Shown here piece by piece: positions 12,557-23,419 of a DNA stretch of 64,000 bases; the stretch's first letter is position 1; every line of letters begins with the position of its first letter. The notes under the pieces were generated by a model. The model did no database searches. It was not told the origin of the DNA and saw only the letters and a program-made list of their open reading frames with translations. The translations under genes were made by a program, and so were the position numbers. The DNA lies in NCBI RefSeq assembly GCF_964355755.1, contig NC_092680.1:16903001-16967000 (forward strand). Direction: 5' to 3'. This DNA is from Antedon mediterranea (lineage: Eukaryota > Echinodermata > Crinoidea > Comatulida > Antedonidae).

Positions 12557-12622
12557 CATAAATGTAAAAATGTTACTGATGAATTGTAACGACATTGGGA
12601 ATTAAAATGTGTTAAATAATAT
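12557..12622 (+). repeat. left arm of a perfect 66-bp inverted repeat
   Basis: Begins CATAAATGTAAAAATGTTAC and is the exact reverse complement of 13155-13220. The ~530-bp interval between the arms has no open frame of note. Confidence 0.9.
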
Positions 12623-13154
12623 AGTACAGTAATGTGGGCTGTCTGCTTGGGGGTCTGTCTATCAAGGTACAACATTTCGACGAAGCCAATTTAATATTTT
12701 CATTTTGTTTTAATATCTGTAGAATGCGTCGTCATTTATTCTGAAGCTAATACTGTAGGCCTATATACCGTAATCAGGCGGTATTATTAAGGCTAGCTCA
12801 CGTACAGCAGAATTCACGTAGAATTATGTGGTGTTGTTGCTTGATTGTAAATTGCCCAGATTCTTCATTAGAAAAGAACTGATCAATTTGAATTGAATTA
12901 AGGTTAATTCTAGAACTGATATTAAGGACTCTTTAGAACAGATATTAAGATGTCCTCTATAAACGGAGTCCTCACAAACTCATATAAGAGGTCCTCTTGT
13001 AAAATCAGGTTCCCGTCGAATTTATTTTAGATAAGTAACTAAATTATCATGGATTTCATAACCACCATTCCATCGATAGCTTTTTTTTTCTCTTTTGTGG
13101 CGCAAACACCACTTTTATCCACATTCATATTATCTCATGTCATTACATAAAATC

Positions 13155-13220
13155 ATATTATTTAACACATTTTAATTCCCAATGTCGTTACAATTCATCA
13201 GTAACATTTTTACATTTATG
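13155..13220 (-). repeat. right arm of a perfect 66-bp inverted repeat
   Basis: Exact reverse complement of 12557-12622. The identity stops abruptly on both sides. Confidence 0.9.
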
Positions 13221-13779
13221 AATTCCGTATTGCCTCCTATTTTCATTAGTGTTCTTCGTTTTAAAATATTTTACACATAAAGAATTTGTGAGATTTTCAA
13301 TTGTTTGTTTTAATTTTACAACCCGGATTATACAATGTATTTATATACAAGATAAAACGAATTAAATCAGATCAGCACCACCTGTAACTCGTATCACAGT
13401 GAATTCCTTTTCTGATAATCTCAGCAAATTAGAATTTATATTAACATAATAGTATTTCTTAAAGCTACCCATTTTTTCTATACTTGTTTCTTTATTGTTA
13501 TATCTTTCACATTCAATGTTAAGCATATTGCTTTCCTTTTGAATGAATTCCATAAAGATTTACCCACTGGCTTATTTAATACTGATTTATTCTATAAATA
13601 GTGAAGGCTGCAAATGTGTATATATATGCCTAATCTACTATTCCATCGATATAGCTAATTAAATTACTGTATGTCAATAAATAAATAAAAAATATTAACT
13701 TACATCCCACTCTCATCACCCCACAAAGTATAAAAGTGCATGCATGTTCCATATTATGTACAACGTATGAATTGATGGA

Positions 13780-14393
13780 ACGAACAATCGAGATGAAAAT
13801 AACGCATGCAATCTCCATTGCAAAATTAGGTTCCATTTAAGTATAAATTCTAATATTCCCGACCTCAAAAATAATTAGTGTTATAACTACGGTAACTGTA
13901 TTTAGCTTCCTAGAATTTCGTCCACCCCTCCGAACATGTTTTCAACATCGTATGAACAAACAAGGTGACCGACTTCATTGCAAAATTAGGTTCCATTGCA
14001 TTATTGCGAATTTAAGGTTGTTTCCGACTTCGAAGTAATACTTACTTAGAATTTCGCTCACCACCCCATTCCCATCCAAACTTGTTTCCCACATCGTAAT
14101 ATGAACAAACGAGATGACGACTTTTATTGCAAAATTACGTTCAATTATTTGCGAATTCACGTTGTGTAATTCCCAACCTTAAAATAACTGTATCATGTAT
14201 TTAGCTTGCTTAGAATTTCGCTCACCACATTCCCATCCAAACTGTTTCTCACATCGATATGAACAAATGAGATGACAACTTCATTGCACAATTATAATCC
14301 ATTATTGCGAATTTATGTTCAAATGTTTCCGACATCAAGGTAAAAAGTACCAGCTGAATAAAATATCTAACATATTGCAAAATTAGTCTCTAA
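13780..14393 (+). repeat. degenerate tandem repeat, ~130-150-bp unit, about 4 copies
   Basis: Each unit carries TTCATTGCAAAATTAGGTTC, then TTATTGCGAATTTA, then TTAGAATTTCGCTCACCACC, and ATCGTATGAACAAA in order. Units begin near 13785, 13925, 14090 and 14250, with indels between them. Related pieces appear again at 17690-17960, beyond the Helitron-like insertion at 14394-17479, which suggests the insertion split a longer array. Confidence 0.7.
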
Positions 14394-14739
14394 CTAGATT
14401 TAATTCGTCACTATGACGAATTATAGGTTATATGCATTGATAATTAAAATAAAGATAATTTATTTTTAAAAGATATTTTGATTCATTGATTTTCTCAGAT
14501 TCTTTAAATAATATATAATATATGATAGGACCTTGCTAACGCGAATACAATAGCCGGTATCACAATCCGATCAAAGATCCCTCTGCGTATAATGTCATAA
14601 ACCACATTTGCTGTTACATAATAATAAAGACATAAGTTATTTTTTATCTAGAATTCATTATAAATCATGTGTATAATATATACACTAAGAAATAAATTTG
14701 AACAAACAATACGGATAATAAAAAAAAATTTATTTCGTT

Positions 14740-14814
14740 TCCCAAGGTGAGACTCGATCTCGGTACCTTGAGTGCCATAGACACGAGCACACACCACCGA
14801 GCCATACACAACTG
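14740..14814 (-). other. tRNA-derived segment inside the outer Helitron-like element
   Basis: On the minus strand, an A-box-like TGGCTCGGTGG is followed about 40 nt later by a B-box-like GATCGAGTCTC, with a short T-arm-like stem. The sequence on either side does not pair as an acceptor stem, so this is a tRNA-derived (SINE-like) sequence, not a tRNA gene. Confidence 0.55.
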
Positions 14815-15980
14815 ACTAAAAATTGTAGAAAAATTCCTCCGTGTATTTACTATGCAGTAACCACTTTGGTGCAGATAGATTATTACATACCGCAATGAAT
14901 TATAATTTTTTACTATGATGACATCTCTAAAAATGTACAAAAATGATGCACTGTCAAACTATATACTTTTAACTTTAATATATGAACTTTTGAAGGAAGA
15001 AAGTTAATGTTAAGTTTGTTATTTTGGCCTAAGAAAATGTCATAATTTGTTTGATTGTCGAAATGAATTTTTTTAAATTTAATATGCAATTAATTATGGC
15101 TTAATCAACTTTTGTTCCCTTAGTTTAATAATAAATCATACATAAGATACATACACTTCAAGAAAATGAAATAAAAAATATGTGTTCCCGAGCATTCTGA
15201 CGATCTATATTAATTTTAAAATTTAGCATATTTTCACCATTTTGTTAACTTACACGTGCGTAGCCTGTCACTTTTGACGTGCTCGTATAAGGCAATTACG
15301 CGTTGAAAAGTGAATAAAATATGATGATATTATTAAAGAAAGGTTGTACAACCGAAATCGGACAAAAAGAGTGCGCATTAACGTATAACGCGCAGTGCGC
15401 GTGCAAAAATCTGCGCACTCATGGCAATTTTTTAAACGCTTAAAATTGCCTGAAACGTACTCTAATTTCATCGAAAATAAATTTTGACAATTTTGAACAT
15501 TTTAAGCGCGCGTACGCAAGCGTTATATGCGCTACGCACGTAATTGTATTGCCATATGATGAAATATGACCTGAAATTTATGAGTACCAAATTTTGTTTA
15601 ATTGTGATTCATGCTTGTGAAGATATGATTACAAACGTGATTTCGTAAAATCGCGCGTAGACCGCGTAATTTTTGATTACGCATCGTGAAAATATAACCA
15701 CATCGATTCCTGGCCATAAGGAATATACTCTGAAAAATTGACTTAGATAGATGAAACTGATATCAAGATAATTCACGGACAAAATAGTGCTAAGGAAAGA
15801 ATAAATAAACTAGAACTTAAACTCGTCACTTGAGGACGAGTTTGGTTATCCGCCAGCAACAAAGCGTATCTTGCGTATTCAAGTACTTCCAAGTTATGAC
15901 TTTTCCAAAAAAAGTAGGCTATTCAAAATTAAAACTGCCCTCTCAGTGTAATAACCAACTAAACCCTTTTAATTAATTGT

Positions 15981-16057
15981 TTTCCCGTGACGGGACTCGA
16001 ACCCGGTACCTCTGATACCAAAGTCGGTTGCATTACACATCGAGCCATATGACCACC
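15981..16057 (-). other. tRNA-derived segment inside the inner Helitron-like element
   Basis: On the minus strand it has TGGCTCGATGTG (A-box-like), GGTACCGGGTTCGAGTCCCG (B box with a T-arm stem) and then CACGGGAAAAC. The T-arm is well formed, but the 7-nt acceptor halves do not pair, so a functional tRNA is unlikely. The outer element carries a corresponding sequence with the same GGTACC...GGGAAA order. Confidence 0.55.
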
Positions 16058-16744
16058 TGCTGACGAAAATCCGAAGAAAGAGTCCTCGTTCATTCGGTAT
16101 GTCGTGAACCCCCTCGATGCAAGTTGATTATTACATATCAAACTTAAATCATAAATTTTACTATGATGAAATCTTCAAAAATTTTAAACGCTGATATTTT
16201 ATGAAAGTACATACTTTCAAGTTTTATATATTAACATGTAAAGAAAAAAGATAAATGTTATGTTTATTGTTTTGCTCTTTGAATAAGTTTATGTTTGTTT
16301 GATGATAAATATTTCAAAAATTATATTTAATATGCAAATAATGTAGCCATCAAACACGTTTTAGCATTCAACACTATAATAAATCAGACCTATGATTCAT
16401 ACACTGCAAGAAATTAAAATAAAAAATGGGGGTAACCTTGCATTCTGATGAACTGTGTCATTTTTAAAAGTAGACATATTTTGGAACATTTTCACAATTT
16501 GTTGACGTTTTCGTGCGCAACCTGTCATGTTTAACGTGCTCGTAGAACGCCATTTCAAGTTGAAAAGTGAATAAAATAACGTAAAATTGTTAACAGAAGA
16601 TTTAAAAACACAAATCGTGTAAAAGAAATGCTCATACCTGTTCCCTGCGCCGTGCGCGCGTAAAAATGTGCGCACCAGTGGCAATTTTTTAAACGCTTAA
16701 AATGACCTGAATCGTGCTCTAATTTAATCAGAAATTGATTTGAA

Positions 16745-17345
16745 GCATTTTAAAATTTCAAACGCCATTTACGCGCGCACTTTCTAATGTTACAAATTGC
16801 GATAGCGTTAAAAAAGTTAACTATTGATGTGAAGCAAACGTGGCTGAAAATGACGTTAAAAAATATTCATTTGTTTCGAAGTTATAACCAATTTAAGATT
16901 TTCAGAAAATCACGCGTAACTTACGCTACGCGGCTCTGACATCGTCAAAAAGCTTGGCTGGACAACTTCAGTAAAATGTCTATATGTTGAACAAGTTACA
17001 AAATGTTATGTTAACGCGTTACAGAGAAACAGCGTGCACAAATTAGGAGCATTTTAAAATTTCAAACGCAGTTTACGCGCAGACTTTCTAGTGTTCAAAA
17101 ATTTGCTGAAGAGCGAAAAAGTTAGCCATTGATGTGAAGAAAACGTGGCTGAAAATTTCGTTAAAAAATATTTATCGGTTTCGAAGTTATGACCGATTTA
17201 AGATTTTCAGAAAATCGCGCGTAACTTACGCTACGCGGATCTGACATTGTCAAAAAGCTTCGCAGTACATCTTCAGTTAATTGTCTATATGTTGACCAAG
17301 TTACAAAATGTTATGTTAACATGTTCAAGAGAAAACGCGTACACA
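16745..17345. repeat. internal tandem duplication, ~300-bp unit, two copies
   Basis: Both copies contain GCATTTTAAAATTTCAAACG, AAACGTGGCTGAAAAT, CGCGTAACTTACGCTACGCG and TGTCTATATGTTGA in order. The copies start near 16745 and 17050 and differ at scattered positions. They lie in the inner Helitron-like element. Confidence 0.85.
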
Positions 17346-17657
17346 AAATCGGAGAAAGAAAGAAGAATAATAAAAAAAAAAAGTAACACTACAATAACAA
17401 AGGTTATCCGCTTGAGGCGGATAACCAATAAAGATTTTGACAGAATCAAGAGGTTATATGCATGATAATGCATATAACCTAATTATTGGGAATGTTTCCG
17501 ACATCAAATATTGTTAAAACTTGATGAAAATGCTGAACTAATTAGGTACCATTATTTATTTATTGTGATATGCATGTTCAACTGTTACATTCTATTACGG
17601 TACGTGACATGAAAAGATTGATAACAAAAGAGAACAAGGCAATATCTCATCTTTTAA

Positions 17658-17726
17658 CATTTAGATAATGGAACCAAATTTTGCAATAAAGACTTCATTG
17701 CAAAATTTGGTTCCATTATCTAAATG
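17658..17726. repeat. perfect hairpin, 30-bp arms, 9-nt loop
   Basis: CATTTAGATAATGGAACCAA onward (17658-17687) is followed after AAAGACTTC by its exact reverse complement. The arm sequence matches the ~130-bp tandem repeat of 13780-14393, so one unit has been copied in inverted orientation. Confidence 0.95.
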
Positions 17727-18299
17727 TTTCCGACCTTATGAGTTATTGTTTTGATGAAACAATTTGATGAGTTTCCCCTCGACTACCTTAGGCCTACCAT
17801 CCCTTATTTATTTATTATAGGTCACACACACATGTGTAACAAATGAGATGATGAAATTATAACAAATACCCAACTAACAATTTGCGACTTAGGTTCGCCA
17901 TATAGTATTGCGAATTTATGTTTTAATGTTTCAGACATCAAAGGAAATATAGTGTTATACTGTAGGTATAATAAGTGACAAAAATTTGATCATGTAACTA
18001 ATATTTTTAAATAACTTATAAATAAAAAACATAGGCCTAAATAACATTGGTAATATACATTTAAAAAAACGGAATTGATTAAATAGTAAGCAATGTTAAA
18101 CAAAAAAATATATATAATAATCAGTAGAATAACAGGATACATTCATATTCAACGAATAATCATTTTAATTTGAAAACATAAATATAGAAATTCATAAAAC
18201 CGAACAAAATAATAACGGGAATAATGTACCGACGAAAGGAACGTCAAATCAAAATTTTACTAGAAAATAATGCAGCAATAGCGTCCCATAACTCAAACA

Positions 18300-18395
18300 C
18301 TAAACGCTTTAGCGCCAAAGGCAAATTGTCCCAGACCATGTCCGCATAACATGCAGACGTGACTTCAGACACTTTCCTTTGGCGCTAAAACGAGT
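18300..18395. repeat. short inverted repeat TTTAGCGCCAAAGG / CCTTTGGCGCTAAAA
   Basis: Arms near 18309-18322 and 18376-18390. The GGCGC-AAA words resemble those at 10390-10420, just inside the left inverted repeat at 10342, which hints that both belong to one element. Confidence 0.55.
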
Positions 18396-18708
18396 AGTCT
18401 TCTTTTCCAGCTGCTTAGAAAGGGGTCGGTAGGCTTCCTATCATGCATTTCGAGTTTTCTAGATTTTTCGATGAACAGTGCCTTTCGTTTTTTACACTAA
18501 AATAGTAAATTTTCGTCGTATGTTTCAGTTATAATGGTTTAATTTCATACAATGAGTAAAGGTTATTAGGTTAGAAATACTCCGGTTAATAATTTTAAGT
18601 TTGTGTTTATTTGGAAATAAGTAATATCAATATTTATAACACGATTAGCTCGCCAGAAACGTGCTGCAAAATTAAGTGACCTAGCCTTGTGCGATACAGG
18701 CCACGCGA

Positions 18709-18748
18709 ACCTCATTTGGCAATGTCACTTCATTTGGCGTTACAGGCC
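18709..18748 (-). repeat. right member of a widely spaced inverted repeat
   Basis: ACCTCATTTGGCAATGTCAC followed by TTCATTTGGCGTTACAGGCC is the inverted counterpart of 10342-10382. The two members are about 8.4 kb apart. Confidence 0.7.
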
Positions 18749-18749
18749 C

Positions 18750-20786
18750 ATGCCTAGCACTCGATCTACTCTGTGTCAAAAAATTCAAGTCAAACCACCA
18801 CGTGGTATGTTGTGTCTATATAGTAATTGTTATGATCGTCACGCCTGACTGATTCAGTATGAAGGAGGTATAAAAATAGGCCTACTCTGTCATGTTTACT
18901 AGGCCTATATAGAAATTGTCTACTAATATTACTAACACTAATTAAAAAAATTCTATTAGTAAATATTACTCCCAGATAAAATACATTTAATTTGTAATAA
19001 TATACGCATTTAAAGAAAACACAATGAGCCTAATTTAAAAGAATCATGGATAGATTGTAAATTTACATATTAAATTTTGCTATATACTGTAATTGTTATA
19101 TTTTCTTTAAATTAATGATAGGCCTACTTTTTATTTTTTGACTGAGAAGCCTCATTGTTACAGTCGTTATATACTTTTATGGAGCTACACCCCCATCTGA
19201 GGACAAATATTATTATTATTAATATTATTATTATATATAAAAAGAGAGCATGATAAATATGTATTGTGCTACATTATGGTGCAACTATAATCAAGGTACC
19301 TTGCGATCTCTCCGGGTATGCTGCAATATGGTTTAAGAATGTTGTTGCAAAGGCCTCGACATTGCAGTGCCAGCCTCATGTTTACGGAATGTAGAATTCC
19401 CTCTTTTTATGAATTGTTAAGAATATCAATATATGGCATGATTTGTAGACTTAATGCAGGGAGTTGTTATTAGATAATAATAATAATAACAACTCCCTGC
19501 TTAATGCAAGCAAAAATATTTTAATCTCAACGATTATAAGCAATGTCTTAGTTAAGTCGAAGATGCTCTCCAGATGGAATGCCATCCTGAGATGAGTAGT
19601 AGTAATTTTGTTTATTTTATTTATTTCATTTATATGTAATTTACTTTCTATGGACCAGAGTTTCCGAAATAAAAGATTAGCGATAGGCCTACAGAAAAAC
19701 AGAAACAAATAATTGGTGAGAAGAGGTGTACTCAATTTGAACAAAAACCATCTGCTAGTACAATCTGCTCTTGAGTTTGAGATGCTGCGCATTGCTATAG
19801 TAACATGAACTTGTATTAATTTAACATCATCCTGAATCCGCCCCAATCTCACGTGAGAATAGTAGGCCTATGTCATTTTTTACGTTACCATAATTATGTC
19901 ACCTCTAAAGAAGTATACCATATCATAACTGCTCATAATTTATTCTTTTTGTCATAACAATTAATCGCTGTTTAGGTTTTTACCAAAGTAACAAAGATTA
20001 TTTATTAAAGCTTACAAATACAGAAAATTGTTCTATGGTAAAGCTTCTTGCATTGCCTTATGCAAACAGTAGGCCTAAACATATCTCATTTCATTTGCAT
20101 TATTTAAAATCTAACTCCCCTTTTTTCTTCTTTTCAAGCTGCCATTAAAGGAGAATAATAATTGCCGTTGATGATATAAATAGAAGGTTGAAAATGATAT
20201 TAAAATTGAACTTTTGGGGAATTCCCTGATTAAATTGCATTGTTATCTGTTGTTAAAGGAGTCTATTTGCGGTTCGAACAAAAATTCCATGTTTCTAGAT
20301 CAATCAATGGTACTTTGTCCATTGTTTAATAAAGGGTATACCTGCTGATTGGGTATTGTATTTGTTTGTTTTAAAATATTTCGGGTCTATTATTAATTTC
20401 TTTTTGCATAACGATTGTTAATGAAGCTAGCACAAAACTGCAATTAATAATGTCATGGTAGGTCTATTGTAGTTTCAAGTCATAAGTTCCATCCCCATTT
20501 ATTTAATAGAATCGTCCACTTTTTTAACAATATATGAAAAATTATCTCTTTTGTTTGTACGGTCTTTCCTGTGGCAAACAGCCGTGTTTATTTACCTACA
20601 AACAGGAACATGTAATGTATAGGCCTAGGCCTGCACTTAAAAGACGAGAGAAGAAACTTACAACTCCGAAAAGAGCAGGCAATAGTCAAGGAAGAGACAA
20701 TAATTCAGTCTGCGACTACAACAGAAAATGCCAATGTTGTAATGTACAAGTAAGCATTATTTTAGAAGTATTCATTTAGAAGATAG
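18750..20786. other. intergenic region, probably 5' flank or 5' UTR of the 20787 gene
   Basis: AT-rich with scattered TAGGCCTA words and a TTATTA-rich stretch near 19210. No convincing exon is seen. An open frame at 20534-20779 ends at a possible GTAAGC splice donor at 20749, but the next acceptor is too close. I therefore read that stretch as 5' UTR or chance sequence. Confidence 0.4.
19456..19500. repeat. perfect hairpin, 17-bp arms, 11-nt loop
   Basis: GCAGGGAGTTGTTATTA at 19456 is followed by its exact reverse complement, which ends at 19500. Confidence 0.9.
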
Positions 20787-21757
20787 ATGGAAGGAGTCGA
20801 TCACAGTGAAGACACACGTCCGTCCGACGAAACAGAAGCATCTGATCCAATGAGCGCACAGTCAGTAGATCCTGAGGAGGTGGATTGGGCCACTGGGGAA
20901 CAACAGTTACCCAAAGAAAATGTTAATGTTACAGTAGGTAATAGAACAGAGACAGACACATCGTCATTCGATAATATCGACCCAACAATAGCGGACAATA
21001 TAGATCAAGTAGAATTAGATTCATGTAAAGCACAGTCACTTGATCTTGAGAGAGAAAGATCGGTTGTAGATTTTCCCCGGGATTTTCCCCCACCATCAGA
21101 ACGTGTAGATAGTATAGAGACACTCATGATGTATTGGTTCCAAGGACCTCCAATTGCGCCTGATGAGTTCAGAAAGATCACCTGGATAACAATGGAGGCA
21201 GACTTACAAGATATTATTTCATCTGGTATGATCCCGCAGGATACCTTAGCTTCTGCAGGTAATTTGAATGTTGATTATTTAGTTGTGAAAGTCATAAGGC
21301 GGATGCTTGATGTTTAATAAGCAGGAGAGTAAAATGGTATATAGGCCTAATACATAATAAATACATCTGGAAATCGTCAATATCATAAACAATCATAATG
21401 TATCATGCTTTCAGTGACAAAATCGTGTTTTTTTTAATATTCCAATGTTCTTTCGGTTTCTTCTATCCAGGAATAGATGAAGAATCATATGACCATTTCG
21501 AGAAATGCGTCAACAACATCCGGGAACATCTTTGGGAAGGTGATTTGAAAAGAACGTTGAGTATTCTACGAGGTTCCAGACGCATATTTTCTGCCTCCAA
21601 CCATCACCTTCTGCAGCGGCATGCTTTTCGAGGGCCTCCGCTTGAAGTACTGGCCAATATTTATTTTGGAGGAATGGGGGTCTTACCAAAAGATAGAATG
21701 ATTTTACAGGACCCATACCATTATTCTGTTAATCCTGATAACTTGGATGATGACTAA
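20787..21757 (+). CDS. unrecognised two-exon protein gene, 252 aa
   Basis: Exon 1 is 20787-21258 and exon 2 is 21471-21757. The donor is GCAG|GTAATT, the acceptor TTCTATCCAG|G, in phase 1; the joined CDS is 759 nt. The ATG is preceded immediately by an in-frame TAG, which fixes the start in this exon unless an upstream splice site exists. Residues 1-100 are hydrophilic, rich in Asp, Glu, Ser and Thr, and look disordered. From about residue 105 the sequence becomes fold-like: ETLMMYWFQGPPIAPDEFRK, then HFEKCVNNIREHLWEGDLKR, then GPPLEVLANIYFGGMGV, with a tail NPDNLDDD. No signal peptide or membrane segment is seen. I do not recognise the family and offer no function. Without splicing, exon 1 would read to a stop at 21317; the splice joins two blocks of similar character across a good intron, so I prefer the spliced model. 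Confidence 0.65.
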
Positions 21758-23419
21758 ATCAGCTTGAAATATCGTAATTGTGTATTTATACTATTTCGTT
21801 TATCCTGATAACTTGGGTGATGAATAGTAGATGGACTTAAAATATCGGTTTACTACAAAATGGCAATAGGGCACTGATGGTCAAGAATTGTTTTTGTTTC
21901 CGATTTATCCAAGCTAAAAGATTTTATTGTATTATTCTTGAAAATGAATTGATACAGTTACTACATTTTTGTTATTATTATTGTCGGATTTCTTTAATTT
22001 GCCCCTTTCTGGTGACGCCCGAAGGACTTACATTACGTTTGGCCATTTGTATGTTGGATTCATGGGGGCACATTGCTAATTAACCGAGGTAAATAATTAG
22101 CCTTGGGTCCTTAAGACTTGTAATACTTGGATGAAACCATACGTCAGATTGAATAAGTTTATTAATAAATAACCAGTTAAGTACATCAAATAGACATGGC
22201 TGTTACGTTCTACAATTAACAAAATTACTCTGTAAATTGCAACGTAGGCTATTAGTATTAATAAATGTTTGCTTTCGGCCCTTATTTCGCCTTATGTGCC
22301 TTCTACAATGTTTTGTATTTTAAATGTATATGTAACACACTGCAACTCAATACTGTAATATTACCCCACTAAGCTACTCTGCCATGTAACGGGTTACGGT
22401 ATAATTTAGTAGAAAAATTTACATTCATTTTTAGTCGCACAACACGACTCTAGCTTACTATGTCGGTCGGTCGGTCGGTAAATGTCCAGTAACTAAACTG
22501 TCGGTAAACAGTAACTCAAATTTGCGCACGCGACTGCAGCCATGTATATGGCCTTGTTATTTCTGGTGTTTTGTTTTTCTCTTTTGGAGTGCTCCTTCAG
22601 TTTCCATATTTTATGAATAGCACAGTACTTTATAAACATTGTATTAGTAGAAAAGCACCCTGAAAGCTTTAAGAACATTTCTGCTTTTAAGAAATTCCTG
22701 TTTTTAAAGTTGGGAAGTGTTTGGTGCTTACGGCTACTAGTTTCTTTGTATAATTGTAATTTTGTTCTATTTTTTAAAAATATTTTATTCACAAGATTGC
22801 CACTTGTAATAAAGCAGAAATTAAGCTTTAATAAATGATTTGTTTTCCAACCGACTCATCTTGATTGCTCTTGTTCTAGCAGAAATCCTTTTTTTTATTT
22901 CAAATTATAAAGAACAGAAAATTGTATATAAATAGTTTACGAGTAAAGTATACACCGTGTACTCAAAGATGATGAGTTGGCCTACCTACTAATGTTAATG
23001 TATCTCATCTCAGTCTCCAACCCCATAAAACAACGGCCTGTTTCTAGTGCATGCGCAGTTGGTATTTTTGAGTGAGTGACTACTCTAATCCATTGATATA
23101 GGGCCTAAACTATGTATATGTATATTCTGTATATTTATTTTTTCTGACATCAAATATTAATTGATCAAACATAAAAACAGAAGTTGCCTCCAATTTAGCA
23201 ATTTTATCTAATCGTAAGGCCTAGACTATACTAGAGTTCATATTTTACGCTACAAAGTTTTGTTAAAAACGGAACCATTAAAAGAAAACGGTATGAAAGA
23301 ATTGTCGTCGAAACCGCACGCTAGATGTATGACATCATCAATAAGTAACAATGTTATGAAAAAAGCCATTACCAATGGATGACTCATATAAAAGGGATAT
23401 ACCACAAAACTTTGAACGT
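21758..23419. other. intergenic, no gene seen
   Basis: AT-rich sequence. It includes a (TCGG)n run of four units at 22463-22479 and, at ~21775-21800, an imperfect copy of the last codons of the preceding gene (TTATCCTGATAACTTGG). Short open frames have no splice sites or recognisable similarity. Confidence 0.4.

Larger units (their letters stand above)
15810..17426 (-). mobile_element. Helitron/Helentron-like element (inner), minus orientation
   Basis: On the minus strand it starts GGTTATCCGCCTCAAGCGGA followed by TAACC (a hairpin). It ends with GCGGATAACC, then a hairpin of AACTCGTC/GACGAGTT and CTAG at 15813-15810. It is inserted next to T-rich sequence (ATT before the 5' end, TTT after the 3' end), as is the copy in the NLR gene. 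It shares with the outer element a GC-rich central block (CGTGCGCAACCTGTCA-like, 16490-16760 versus 15250-15500) and a tRNA-like segment in the same relative position. It therefore belongs to the same family and probably landed inside an older member. Confidence 0.65.
14394..17479 (-). mobile_element. Helitron/Helentron-like element (outer), minus orientation
   Basis: Read on the minus strand, the element starts at 17479 with GGTTATATGCAT, a short loop and ATGCATATAACC. It ends at 14394 with a second copy of ATGCATATAACC, then a hairpin of AATTCGTC/GACGAATT and the terminal CTAG. A hairpin shortly before a CTRR terminus is the Helitron 3' hallmark. The extra copy of the 5' arm near the 3' end resembles Helentron/Helitron2 subterminal repeats. 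No replicase-helicase frame is present. It contains a related element (15810-17426), a tRNA-like segment (14740-14814) and GC-rich words such as GCGCGCGTACGC. The assignment to Helentrons is inference from structure. Confidence 0.6.

Noticed and set aside
14740-16057. two tRNA genes
   Set aside because: A and B boxes are present but the acceptor halves do not pair, so I call them tRNA-derived segments.
20534-20779. possible upstream coding exon of the 20787 gene
   Set aside because: The only donor (GTAAGC at 20749) is too close to the next acceptor for a real intron, and the frame does not join.
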